Source: Comamonas badia DSM 17552
GTDB taxonomy: Bacteria; Pseudomonadota; Gammaproteobacteria; Burkholderiales; Burkholderiaceae_C
DNA length: 64,000 bases
Reading direction: 5' to 3'
Assembly: GCF_000484635.1 (NCBI RefSeq)
Contig: NZ_AXVM01000003.1
Coordinates: 248,001 to 312,000 of the forward strand
The position numbers and the translations under genes were made by a program. The notes beneath the pieces were generated by a model that saw nothing but the letters and a program-made list of their open reading frames with translations, was not told the DNA's origin and searched no databases. Positions 1 to 7,925 of this stretch are shown here, piece after piece. Position 1 is the first letter of the stretch. The number at the start of each line of letters is the position of its first letter.

Positions 1-614
1 AAACCCGAGACGGGGCGCTTGGAGCGCTTCCACGGCGAGTAATGATGGCCCTGGTCAACCTTCGCAATGGGAACGAGTTGCTCAATCAGCGACAGCTGAA
101 GATGCATCGCTTCGTGCACAAGAGCTTCGGTTGTCCTCAAGGAGGAAAATCGACCTTCAGAGATGTTTAGGAACACCGAGAACGGGATGGATGGGTCGCT
201 GTAGCTAACGTCAAACCCTGGTTCTGATGCCTCCAAAATGTGAGCGCGTTGTGCAACAGCGCCGACTGTCTCAGCCAACGAGGGCACTTGCTGAAGCAGG
301 CTAAGCGCGCTCTCTAGGCCGGCAAGCCCGTACGTAGTGATCCAAGTCTCGTCTGCGAAGGGCGCGCCCTTCGATGACAGTTTTTGGGCGGCGAGCGCCG
401 GGAGCAACTCGATGATGGTGCTAAGTTCAACCGCGCCTTGGGAAGGGACGTGCCAGACCCTTGAAGGCGGCACTGAGGCAATCCACTGGGAAGTTGAGTA
501 CCCCTCAGATCGCGCCTCCGATTCCTTCACGAGCCGCTCTGCGAGACCCGGCCACCACAATGGTGTGGCAGGGTTACTCAAGCAGAGTTGGACGTGTTCA
601 TGGGCTGTGAGCAC
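1..614 (-). CDS. HExxH-type peptide-modifying protein (partial, cut by left edge)
   Basis: About 204 codons are open on the minus strand and run off the left edge, so the C-terminus is missing. The frame carries an HExxH motif (VHEAMH, window 102-119) in a helix-like context, followed by a HHYSPWKRSKRP stretch. This resembles the HEXXH domain proteins found beside FxsB-type radical SAM maturases, some of which are 2-oxoglutarate-dependent peptide beta-hydroxylases (family knowledge from memory). The proposed GTG start at 614 overlaps the upstream 2OG oxygenase gene by 37 bases; a TTG at 581 is an alternative. Position in the operon suggests it acts on the precursor encoded at 2316-2501. The start and exact chemistry are inferred. 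Confidence 0.65.
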   Translation of the reverse strand, partial: MLTAHEHVQLCLSNPATPLWWPGLAERLVKESEARSEGYSTSQWIASVPPSRVWHVPSQGAVELSTIIELLPALAAQKLSSKGAPFADETWITTYGLAGLESALSLLQQVPSLAETVGAVAQRAHILEASEPGFDVSYSDPSIPFSVFLNISEGRFSSLRTTEALVHEAMHLQLSLIEQLVPIAKVDQGHHYSPWKRSKRPVSG

Positions 615-1192
615 TTCGTACGGGGAAAAAATGAGAGTACTAGCGTGTACCTATCCCCTGATTGGATGGGTGTCACCGCATGCAGGGATGCCTTTGAAAT
701 TTCGAACACAACTCCGGTGTTGTGCACTGGGCGAAGGATGCGATGGACGTCAGAAGTGTCGTTGCTGTTGAATAAACACAGCAGCCCTCCGTTTGCGTCT
801 TCCCAGCCACGATTGAGCTGAATCAGGAACCGGTGCGACTCTTCGCCGGGGATGAAGTCGTTGTGAACCTTGATGCGCTGTCCACGCGACAGGCGGTGCG
901 CGGTAACGTCAATCCGCGTTGAAAGCTCGACACCAAAGCGGCTCTCCATGTGTTGTCGCAACTCGTCCAGCGCTTTGGGCGAGAACGCCTCTGCTAATTG
1001 GTCCGGGAGCACCGCGTCTTCGAAGCTGAACTCGTGCTGCTCGTAGAAGTCCGCGACTCGAAGACTCCAAGGGGCACCTTCCTCCAGCCATTCGAGCATG
1101 GAACTCGCTAGGGTCGGCTCCATGCATTTCGGAATGAGACCGTAGCGAAAAGGCGTGAGTTCAAGCGCTTTGGATTGCGATGCGAGGATCAA
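578..1192 (-). CDS. 2OG-Fe(II) oxygenase, RiPP-associated
   Basis: A 204-residue protein with the iron-binding HxD (HND, about residue 111), a distal His (SLHAV, about residue 167) and a following Arg (GDRYTLVLSFF) expected of 2-oxoglutarate/Fe(II) dioxygenases of the prolyl-hydroxylase type. The N-terminal half (FYEQHEF, then RIKVHNDF) matches a family I recall under the name YhhC, which occurs with cyclophane peptide maturases; that name is from memory. Translation probably starts at TTG 1192, overlapping the radical SAM gene by 32 bases, so the two are likely coupled. Likely role: hydroxylation of the modified precursor peptide. The substrate is inferred from context only. Confidence 0.8.
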   Translation of the reverse strand: MILASQSKALELTPFRYGLIPKCMEPTLASSMLEWLEEGAPWSLRVADFYEQHEFSFEDAVLPDQLAEAFSPKALDELRQHMESRFGVELSTRIDVTAHRLSRGQRIKVHNDFIPGEESHRFLIQLNRGWEDANGGLLCLFNSNDTSDVHRILRPVHNTGVVFEISKASLHAVTPIQSGDRYTLVLSFFPRTKCSQPMNTSNSA

Positions 1193-2309
1193 TCCTCAAC
1201 CCCTCATTCTGGAGCCGTGAGGCCACTTTGGATATCAGCGCCTTCTGGTCGTTGCAGTAGACAGACGGGTTGTCGTACTCGGTTCCACTCCTCCAGCGGT
1301 GCAGCGGCATGCCACCGCCGCAGACTCGCAGGTACGGACAAGCCTTGCAAGTTGCAGCGGTCGGCCGCTGAAGGTCGTGGTACATCTTGAACTCAGCAGA
1401 TGCAAAAACATCAGTCAACTTGCTTGCCTTGACCGACCAAGCCTGGCTGAACTTGTCTGCACCATTGAAAGAGCTCTTCAACGTGTCGTTCTTGCTAATC
1501 GTGCCGTCGGTCTCGACGATGGCGATGCCGTACTCGGCATCGCCCAGACCTTCCTTGATACCGTGGCCACCGAGAGACAGCTTGATGATGTCATCAAGGA
1601 ACCGGACGCGCGGGGGGTTGGGGTCGGCTAGGTAGATGTCCAGTAGACGTCCCAACCAGTCTCCGTACTCGGTGGACTCGAACGACTCCTTGCCGTACGG
1701 CATGTTGCTGTGATTGCCGTCACGGTAAAGAAAGTCAATCGAAGGAGCGCCTAGCTCTTTGAAGTACTCGTAAACCGCCTTTGGGTTGCACGCAGGGTCT
1801 ATAACCGACAGGAGTCCGGCATAGAGGAACTCTGAGTCGGGATGGTGTCGAAGCACCTCGATACCAGCAACGACGCTGTCGTGCGTGCTCTCCCCCTTTT
1901 TTCCCAAACGGAACCGGTCGTTCACAGGTTTCGGCCCGTCGAGGCTCACAGAGATCGATACCTTGAAGCGCGAGCACAGGTCTGCAATCTCTGGCGTCAG
2001 CAACATGCCGTTGGTTTGCATGCTGATGGGGTAGCGCATAGGCAAGCTATTCCGCAAGGCGGTCAGCAAGAACTCTAGGCGTCTGGCTCCCATCATCAAA
2101 GGCTCTCCACCATGGAGAACTATGGCGAAGGGTTGGCCCTGCTGGCCCGCAAATTCCTTGATCGCATCAGCGAAAGCAGCGATGGTCTCTCGGGAAATCA
2201 GGGCTGGCATGTCCTGCCACCCGTCATCGCCCATGTTGTAAACGTAGCAGTAGGTGCAATTGATGTTGCACCTACTGGCCACCTTCACTAGCACGGTGTC
2301 GATGCGCAT
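1161..2309 (-). CDS. Radical SAM/SPASM peptide maturase (FxsB/YhhB-like, cyclophane-forming)
   Basis: A 382-residue enzyme with the radical SAM cluster motif CxxxCxxC at residues 14-21 (CNINCTYC), a GGEP motif near residue 68, and a C-terminal SPASM-type cysteine set (Cys321, 324, 330 and 352, including CKACPYLRVCGGG). The N-terminus (VKVASRCNINCTYCYVYN) is characteristic of the FxsB-like group, which forms carbon-carbon cross-links (cyclophanes) between an aromatic ring and a nearby residue of a peptide. It starts 6 bases after the precursor gene, and the next gene overlaps its end. Its substrate is most likely the C-terminal Tyr/His-rich tail of that precursor. Family assignment is strong; the exact cross-link is inferred. 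Confidence 0.9.
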   Translation of the reverse strand: MRIDTVLVKVASRCNINCTYCYVYNMGDDGWQDMPALISRETIAAFADAIKEFAGQQGQPFAIVLHGGEPLMMGARRLEFLLTALRNSLPMRYPISMQTNGMLLTPEIADLCSRFKVSISVSLDGPKPVNDRFRLGKKGESTHDSVVAGIEVLRHHPDSEFLYAGLLSVIDPACNPKAVYEYFKELGAPSIDFLYRDGNHSNMPYGKESFESTEYGDWLGRLLDIYLADPNPPRVRFLDDIIKLSLGGHGIKEGLGDAEYGIAIVETDGTISKNDTLKSSFNGADKFSQAWSVKASKLTDVFASAEFKMYHDLQRPTAATCKACPYLRVCGGGMPLHRWRSGTEYDNPSVYCNDQKALISKVASRLQNEGLRIDPRIAIQSA

Positions 2310-2315
2310 GACCGA

Positions 2316-2501
2316 TCAGCGGTTATGGCGGTTATGCACTCGGTCGTATGCGCTGCTCACCAAGGGGTCGTCGTGGCGAACCTCTTCGACCAAGCGAGCC
2401 AACGCGGCGCTGGACAACGACTCCACATCCACGTCCAACAACCCGTTGAATTCGGATTGCGGTGCAACCTCTTTCAGAGCTTCAAACGATGCTTCAGACA
2501 C
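2316..2501 (-). CDS. RiPP precursor peptide with YDRVHNRHNR tail
   Basis: A 61-residue peptide from a GTG start at 2501. An in-frame ATG at 2525 would add eight residues. GTG is preferred because a Shine-Dalgarno-like GGGAGA lies 6 bases before it, and because the candidate promoter at 2532-2559 would place transcription start close to 2525. The leader is acidic and helix-prone (SFEALKEVAPQSEFNGLL, then LSSAALARLVEEV). The last ten residues are YDRVHNRHNR, a probable core with one Tyr, two His and two Asn. This agrees with the YhhA-type precursors I remember, defined by a Y...H..H pattern. The maturase follows immediately. No peptidase or exporter is visible in the window. Confidence 0.75.
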   Translation of the reverse strand: MSEASFEALKEVAPQSEFNGLLDVDVESLSSAALARLVEEVRHDDPLVSSAYDRVHNRHNR

Positions 2502-2531
2502 GTCGTGTCTCCCGGAGTAAAACATAGCTCT

Positions 2532-2559
2532 ATTTTAGATGATCAATTACAGAATGCAA
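2532..2559 (-). promoter_or_regulatory. Candidate promoter of the RiPP operon
   Basis: On the minus strand a TTGCAT -35-like box (2554-2559) is separated by 16 bases from a TAAAAT -10-like box (2532-2537). The predicted transcription start near 2525 leaves a 5' leader of about 24 bases before the proposed GTG start. The surroundings are strongly AT-rich compared with the chromosome. Confidence 0.45.
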
Positions 2560-2564
2560 TTCTG
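2550..2564. promoter_or_regulatory. Palindrome over the -35 box (candidate operator)
   Basis: CAGAATGCAATTCTG is a perfect inverted repeat with 6-base arms and a 3-base centre. It overlaps the candidate -35 box of the RiPP operon, a position suited to a repressor. No regulator gene for it is seen in the window. Confidence 0.35.
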
Positions 2565-2889
2565 GGATTTTTCGTTTTATATCAATGACTTACTGTGTAG
2601 GTGATACAGATGACTACGCTTGTCAGTTTTGGAAAAATCCAATTAAATCAATTTGATAGAAGGCCTTATTTTTTTGTTTGCGCTCACCGCGACCTGCTTC
2701 TCCGGCGGGATTCGCTGGTTCGCGTCACTGCCAGCGCACACAGGGCTGCGGCGGCGAGGTTCGCGTCAGGAGGAGCCGATCAACTAACCTGCTCCTCACA
2801 AGGCGTACCACTTGAAGGTGTAGCCGTCACGTCGCTTTCAGACACTTCGCAGAGTCGTTTATGCGGCGACTGTGAGCCGGTCTTCATCA
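2565..2889. other. Intergenic region between RiPP operon and catabolic operon
   Basis: The RiPP promoter side (about 2526-2680) is AT-rich and the rest is GC-richer. An open frame on the plus strand at 2601-2918 has no recognisable protein features and runs antisense into the neighbouring gene, so I do not call it. A short hairpin (AGTCG...CGACT, about 2854-2872) lies near the end of the minus-strand operon ending at 2890. The composition change suggests a boundary of an acquired segment, but no repeats or transposase were found. Confidence 0.4.
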
Positions 2890-4446
2890 TTAGCCCACCA
2901 AATCCCGCGCCAGCATGAACCCCGAAGCCGCCCCCGTACCCGCCCCCGGCCAGGTGGAAGCACCCACGTTGTAAAGCCCGCCCACCGGCGTGCGCCAGCG
3001 CGATTGGCCGAAGGCCGGGCGGAAGAGAAAGAACTGGTCCAGATGGTGGCTGCCCGAGAGGCTGTCGCCGCCGATGAGGTTGGGGTTGTCGCGTTCCAGG
3101 TCGAGCGGCGAGACGACATGGCGCGCGAGGATGTGGGCGTTGAGTCCCGGCGCATGGCGCTCCAGCAGCGCCAGCGCGCGGTCGGCGTAGGCGTCCTTGA
3201 TCTCATCCCAATGGCGCCCCTGGATTTCTCCGGCGGCGTCGCCCCGGATGTCGGCGGGCAGCACGCGCACCTGCACCCAGAGCACATGCTTGCCTTCGGG
3301 CGCGCGGCTGGCGTCGTGCACGGTGGGCTGGCCGACGACCAGCACCGGCTCTGCCGGCAGCAGGCCGGCCATGGCTTCGGTGTAGGTGCGCGCCATGGCG
3401 TCCAGAGATGGCGCCACATGCACATAGGCAAAGCGCCGCAGCTCGCTGCTGGCGCGCCACTGTGGCAACGCATCGAGCGCGAGGTGGATCATCATCGTGC
3501 CCGGCCCGGGGCGCAGCTTCGCGGCGGCAGGCTGTGGATTCTGGTTGCCCAGCAGGGCGCCGTACAGCAGGCGCGGATGCACGTTGGCGATCACCGCTCG
3601 GCTGGCGCTGAGCTGGTTGCCGTCGGCCAGCGTCACGCCGCTGGCGTGGCCTTGGGCCACGTCGATTTTCTTCACGGCGCTGTGGGTACGCACCTCGCCC
3701 CCGGCCTGTTCGATCACGCGCACCAGCGCGCGCGTGACGGTATCCGCGCCGCCCTGGCCCAGCGCCATGCCGAAGTTCTGGTTGGCCATGGATTCGAGGT
3801 AGGGGAAGAGGGCGCCGCCCGCCACGTCCGGGGCAAAGTCCAGATGCAGGCCCCAGGCGCCCATGAGCGCGCGCACGCCATCGTCTTCGAAATGCGCGGC
3901 CAGCCAGTCACGCGGGCTGGAGAGCAGCATGCGCGCGGTCTGCATGCACCAGGGCAGGCCCTTGGCGCGCCACATGCGCCAGAGATTGCGCGCAAGCTGC
4001 CATGAGGGCATGGGCGAGCCCATGAAGGCGAAGAGGTGCGGTGCGTCGGCGGCGAAGGCCTGCGCCATCGCCTTCCAGGTTTCGGCATCCTTGGCATTGC
4101 GCGCCGCGATGCGCGCCGTGGTCGATGCCAGATCGGTATCGACCCCCAGCCAACCGTCATCGGCCAGCACGGAAGAAAAACTGTGCGTGACCGGCACCAA
4201 GCCCAACCCGGCCTGCAGCAGGCGATCCCTGTGCGTGGCGAAGAAGGGCGAGCCGGCGAACATGCTGAGGTTCATCGCGCACAGGTCGTGGCGAAAGCCC
4301 GGCAGCGTGACTTCTGCGGTCTGCACCGCGCCGCCGGGCGTTGCGGCCTGCTCCAGCACCAGCACCTTCCAGCCCTTGGCGCTCAGGTGCACGGCGGCGG
4401 CCAGGCCGTTGATGCCGCTGCCGACGACGATGGCATCCCAATTCAT
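2890..4446 (-). CDS. Phytoene-desaturase-like FAD oxidoreductase (paralogue 2)
   Basis: A 518-residue NAD(P)/FAD-dependent oxidoreductase of the CrtI/phytoene dehydrogenase superfamily. The N-terminus has the dinucleotide-binding motif GSGINGLAAA (residues 9-18) and the LEQAATPGG stretch typical of this group; the C-terminus has the matching GASTWPGAGTGAASG flavin-binding end. It lies 15 bases after a paralogue (4462-6042) in an operon with a flavin-dependent monooxygenase and its reductase. No phytoene synthase is nearby, so carotenoid synthesis is unlikely. A dehydrogenation step in the same catabolic pathway is more plausible. The substrate is unknown. Confidence 0.8.
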   Translation of the reverse strand: MNWDAIVVGSGINGLAAAVHLSAKGWKVLVLEQAATPGGAVQTAEVTLPGFRHDLCAMNLSMFAGSPFFATHRDRLLQAGLGLVPVTHSFSSVLADDGWLGVDTDLASTTARIAARNAKDAETWKAMAQAFAADAPHLFAFMGSPMPSWQLARNLWRMWRAKGLPWCMQTARMLLSSPRDWLAAHFEDDGVRALMGAWGLHLDFAPDVAGGALFPYLESMANQNFGMALGQGGADTVTRALVRVIEQAGGEVRTHSAVKKIDVAQGHASGVTLADGNQLSASRAVIANVHPRLLYGALLGNQNPQPAAAKLRPGPGTMMIHLALDALPQWRASSELRRFAYVHVAPSLDAMARTYTEAMAGLLPAEPVLVVGQPTVHDASRAPEGKHVLWVQVRVLPADIRGDAAGEIQGRHWDEIKDAYADRALALLERHAPGLNAHILARHVVSPLDLERDNPNLIGGDSLSGSHHLDQFFLFRPAFGQSRWRTPVGGLYNVGASTWPGAGTGAASGFMLARDLVG

Positions 4447-4461
4447 GTGCGTGGCCTCAGA

Positions 4462-6042
4462 TCACTTCTTGGCGAGCGAATTGGCGACGTGAAAACCGGA
4501 TGCGCCGCCCAGCCCCGGCCCCGGGTGCGTCGAAGCGCCGATGTGATACAGATTCTTCACCGGCGTCGCGTGGTCCTTGGTGCCGCGCAGCGGGCGCCAG
4601 AACATGTACTGGTCCACGCTGCATTCGCCGGAATACGGATCTCCGCCCACCAGATTCATGTTGAGCTTTTCCAGGTCGCCGGGCGAGATCACCGTGCGCC
4701 CGACGATGCTCTGCTGCAGGTTGGGGATGAACTTGCCCAGGCGCTCCAGGATGCGGTCGGCATAGCGTTCGCGGATCTCGTCGCTCCACTTCCCGTCCGC
4801 TGGTGCCGCGATCTGGCCCAGCGCGTCGCCCTTGATGTGGCGCGGACATTCGGGCAGCTGAATCCACAGCACGGCGCCGCCCGCAGGCGCGCGCGAGGGG
4901 TCGAGCCGCGTCGGGTTGCACACGACGATGGTGCCTTCGGCGGGCAGCAGGCCGCGCTCGGCCTCGTTCACGGCGCGCGAGACGCCGTCCATGCCCGGGG
5001 TCAGGTGCAGGTAGACGACCTCGTCCAGCTCCTTGTTGGCCCATTGCGGCGGCGCCGACAGCGCCACGTGGATCTGCATATTGCCCTTGCCGTAGCGGTA
5101 CTCCGCCGCCTGCTGGCGGATGGTGTCTGGCGTGGCACTGGCGGGGATCAGGCGGCCGTAGAGCTGCGTGGGCGTGACGTTGCAGATCACGTTCTTGGCC
5201 TGCCATTCGCGGCCGTCCACGCAGCGCACGCCCTGCGCCTTGCCGCCCTGAACCAGAATTTCGGTCACGTCGGCGCTGGTGTGAAATTCGCCGCCCGCCT
5301 TCTCGACGATGGCCTTGAATGCGTCCACCGTGCGTGCGTTGCCGCCCTGCACCAGCGGCAGGCCCACGCCCTCCAGCGTGAACGCGATCACCTGTGCCAT
5401 CAGCGCCGACATGGGCGACTCCGGCCCCAGCCCGGTGTGCAGCACCCAGGGCGCGAGCACGGCCTTGACCAGGTCCGACTTGAAATGCGTATCCAGCCAC
5501 GCACGCGCGCTCTGCATCGCGGGGCTGAAGAAGCCCACGGTCTCGTGCGCGCCCTGCTTCCAGACCCGGCCCAGCATCATCTTGCCGATCTGCGAGCTCC
5601 ACAGCTCGTTGCCCAGCAGCGCGAAGATCAGCTCGGCGTTCTTTTCGACGAAGGAAAGGCCCTCGTTGTAGGCGTCGCCATCGCCTGCGGCCAGCGCATT
5701 CATCGCGCGCACGTTGTCCTCGCGCGAGCGGCGCAGCACGAAGGAGCGCCCGTCGCTCAGCAGCACGCCCGTGGGCGCGTCGCTGTTCACGTAGGTCAGG
5801 CCGTTGGCGTGCAGCGCGTCCTTCAGTTCCGCATAGCCGGGCGAGGTGACGAACAGCGGATGCGCGGTGGACAGGGTGTCGTGCAGATAGCCGGGCGCCG
5901 TCAGCGCTTCGGTGCGGATGCAGCCGCCGAGCACCGCCTCGCGTTCCAGCACGCAGACCTTCTTGCCGCGCCTGGCCATGACGGCCGCGCACACCAGCGA
6001 GTTGATGCCGCTGCCGACGAGGATGGAATCGAACTTGCTCAT
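4462..6042 (-). CDS. Phytoene-desaturase-like FAD oxidoreductase (paralogue 1)
   Basis: A 526-residue flavoprotein of the CrtI-like superfamily with N-terminal GSGINSLVCA, the VLEREAVLGG segment, and C-terminal GASTHPGPGLGGASG. It is clearly paralogous to the gene at 2890-4446. ATG 6042 is chosen; a GTG at 6051 would overlap the flavin reductase stop (GTGA) and is equally possible, which implies translational coupling. Its place directly after a two-component flavin monooxygenase suggests it oxidises a product or dimer formed there. This is inference; the pair might also act as a heteromer. Confidence 0.8.
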   Translation of the reverse strand: MSKFDSILVGSGINSLVCAAVMARRGKKVCVLEREAVLGGCIRTEALTAPGYLHDTLSTAHPLFVTSPGYAELKDALHANGLTYVNSDAPTGVLLSDGRSFVLRRSREDNVRAMNALAAGDGDAYNEGLSFVEKNAELIFALLGNELWSSQIGKMMLGRVWKQGAHETVGFFSPAMQSARAWLDTHFKSDLVKAVLAPWVLHTGLGPESPMSALMAQVIAFTLEGVGLPLVQGGNARTVDAFKAIVEKAGGEFHTSADVTEILVQGGKAQGVRCVDGREWQAKNVICNVTPTQLYGRLIPASATPDTIRQQAAEYRYGKGNMQIHVALSAPPQWANKELDEVVYLHLTPGMDGVSRAVNEAERGLLPAEGTIVVCNPTRLDPSRAPAGGAVLWIQLPECPRHIKGDALGQIAAPADGKWSDEIRERYADRILERLGKFIPNLQQSIVGRTVISPGDLEKLNMNLVGGDPYSGECSVDQYMFWRPLRGTKDHATPVKNLYHIGASTHPGPGLGGASGFHVANSLAKK

Positions 6043-6047
6043 GGCAT

Positions 6048-6575
6048 TCACGCTTTTTCAGTATCGATGGTGAGTTTCACGCGATGGTGCTCGGCGCAAT
6101 GTTCATATTCGGGGACGGCGTAGCGCCCGCGATAGAACAGCAGCGGCGCGGTGCTGCGCGTGGTCAGACGTCCGACGCGGCCGACGAGGATGGTGTGGTC
6201 GCCGCCCTCATAGCGGTGCTCCACCGCACATTGGAAGACCGCCATGCAGCCGGGCAGCAGCGGCACGCCGCCCAGGCCCTCGCCGATCTCCATGCCTGCG
6301 AACTTGTCCTCGCCGGCCCTGGCGAAGCGGTCGGATACCGCCTGCTGATCGTGCGCCAGCACGTGGATGCAGAAATGCCCGGCCGCCTGGAAGGCCGGCA
6401 GGCTCCAGGATTTCCTGGCCAGGCTCCAGAGCACCAGAGGCGGGTCGAGCGACAGCGCCGCGAAGCTGTTCACCGTCACGCCGATGCGCTCGCCCGCCGG
6501 GCCCAGCGTGGTGACCACGGTGACCCCGGTGGCGAAATGCCCCAGCGCGTTGCGCAGCTCGCGGGCGTCTATCAC
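6048..6575 (-). CDS. Flavin reductase (HpaC/StyB-type)
   Basis: A 175-residue flavin reductase-like domain protein. It shows the family start (LRNALGHFATGVTVVTT), the SFAALSLDPPLVLWSL segment and the GDHTILVGRV motif. Such enzymes use NAD(P)H to make reduced flavin for a separate monooxygenase. The start codon overlaps the stop of the StyA-like gene (ATGA), so the two should be made together and form a two-component oxygenase. Confidence 0.9.
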   Translation of the reverse strand: MIDARELRNALGHFATGVTVVTTLGPAGERIGVTVNSFAALSLDPPLVLWSLARKSWSLPAFQAAGHFCIHVLAHDQQAVSDRFARAGEDKFAGMEIGEGLGGVPLLPGCMAVFQCAVEHRYEGGDHTILVGRVGRLTTRSTAPLLFYRGRYAVPEYEHCAEHHRVKLTIDTEKA

Positions 6576-7855
6576 TTGCTGCCCTTGGCCGCCGCCTCGC
6601 CGATGGCGCGCTTGTTCGACTCTTCGTCAAACCAGTAGTTGGCGTAATCGCGCGGGTCGTTGAAGCCGTTGGCCAGGCGCGAGGACAGCGCCGGGAACTG
6701 CTGCGCCGCGCCCATCATGTTGACGATGTACTCGGGCGGCGGAAACAGCAGGCTGTTGGTCCAGCGCGTGACTTTCTCGGCATAGTCGTTGTACAGGTGG
6801 TCGAAGGTGCTCGTCATCCAGGCCTCGTCAAACGGCAGGTTGCCGCGCGCCATGATGGCATCAAAATAATACTTGGCGCCCATGGTGGCATTGTTGGAGC
6901 CCTGGCCGGTGACCGGGTCGTTGACGACCACCGCATCGCCCAGGCCCATCACCTTGCGGCCCGACGGCAGGTGCAGCACCGGGTTGCGGATGCAGGGGCG
7001 GAAGCGCCCGGCGAGGATGCCGTTGTCGTCGGTCAGCTGGCAGTCCTTCATGCGCTCGTATTCCCAGGGCAGGAATTGCTTCATGATGTCTATGCTCATC
7101 TGCAGGTGATCGGCCGCGTCCTTGCACTCGTGCCAGCGGTCCATCGGGCCGCCGATGACGCCTTCCATCACCATGATGTCGCAGGTCTTGGTCTTGCCCG
7201 ACCCATAAGGGCCATCGACGGTGAGCGAGGGGAAGACGAAGTATTCGCCCACGCCGGGAATCAGGTTGAAGTTCACGCACTCGATGTAGTCGTGGCGCTT
7301 CATGCCGGTCAGGTAGGTGAGCGCGAGGCTGCGCATCGGCTGCTTGACCGGCGAGCGCTCCTCGTTCACGCTCAGCATTTTGACGATCTCGCCCTTGCCG
7401 CCCGCGAGCAGCACCAGATCGTGCGTGCCGGCGAGCTCTTCCATCTCGGCGACGCCGACGTCAACAATCTGCAGCTTGCCGCCACGGCGCACGAACTCAT
7501 CCATCCAGCCGGGGTATTTCAGGCGCTGGTCCACCGCCTGGCCGGGCTTTTCCAGCGCCGCATACCAGTGGATGGCCTTGGTGCCCGAGCCATCGGGGTT
7601 GGGGATGACGAAGGAGATGCCGTCGGTCTTGGGGCAGTCCTTTTCCCACTGGTTCATGGCCCAGTCGCGCTCGACCTGCAGCTTCATGTCGAAGATGAAC
7701 TGCGAGGACATCACCTTGCCGTTCCAGAAGCTGGCCTGGTCGCGGTTGGTGTAGATGGTGACGGCGTGGCCCTGGTCGAGCAGGCCTGCGCCCAGCAGCA
7801 GGCCGGCCTGGCCGCCGCCGATGATGGCGATCTTGCGGGGGGTTTGGGTTGTCAT
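6572..7855 (-). CDS. Styrene/indole monooxygenase-like flavoprotein (StyA/IifC-like)
   Basis: A 427-residue group E flavoprotein monooxygenase-like protein. The FAD-binding motif GGGQAGLLLGAGL is at residues 12-24, and GLGDAVVVNDPVTGQGSN near residue 310 is the second flavin-contact region. StyA-type enzymes epoxidise styrene or indole with reduced FAD supplied by a partner reductase, which here overlaps at the 3' end. ATG 7855 is chosen because CTGGAGA lies just upstream; an upstream in-frame extension lacks support. An adjacent SDR and AraC regulator match the arrangement I recall for indole oxidation (iif-type) clusters. Styrene or another arylalkene is the main alternative substrate. Confidence 0.8.
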   Translation of the reverse strand: MTTQTPRKIAIIGGGQAGLLLGAGLLDQGHAVTIYTNRDQASFWNGKVMSSQFIFDMKLQVERDWAMNQWEKDCPKTDGISFVIPNPDGSGTKAIHWYAALEKPGQAVDQRLKYPGWMDEFVRRGGKLQIVDVGVAEMEELAGTHDLVLLAGGKGEIVKMLSVNEERSPVKQPMRSLALTYLTGMKRHDYIECVNFNLIPGVGEYFVFPSLTVDGPYGSGKTKTCDIMVMEGVIGGPMDRWHECKDAADHLQMSIDIMKQFLPWEYERMKDCQLTDDNGILAGRFRPCIRNPVLHLPSGRKVMGLGDAVVVNDPVTGQGSNNATMGAKYYFDAIMARGNLPFDEAWMTSTFDHLYNDYAEKVTRWTNSLLFPPPEYIVNMMGAAQQFPALSSRLANGFNDPRDYANYWFDEESNKRAIGEAAAKGSK

Positions 7856-7925
7856 GGTGTGTCTCCAGAAATTAGATGAAAAACGGTTGAAACGCCCGCC
7901 ACACAAGCGGCAGTCACTATCAAAA

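Noticed and set aside
2601-2918. 105-codon plus-strand frame in the gap after the RiPP operon
   Set aside because: No ribosome site or motif, and it runs into the 3' end of the opposite gene.
2890-6051. Carotenoid biosynthesis from the phytoene-desaturase-like pair
   Set aside because: No phytoene synthase, cyclase or isoprenoid gene nearby; the operon context is oxidative catabolism.
4036-6123. 695-codon plus-strand frame
   Set aside because: Antisense to two clear flavoprotein genes and without recognisable motifs.
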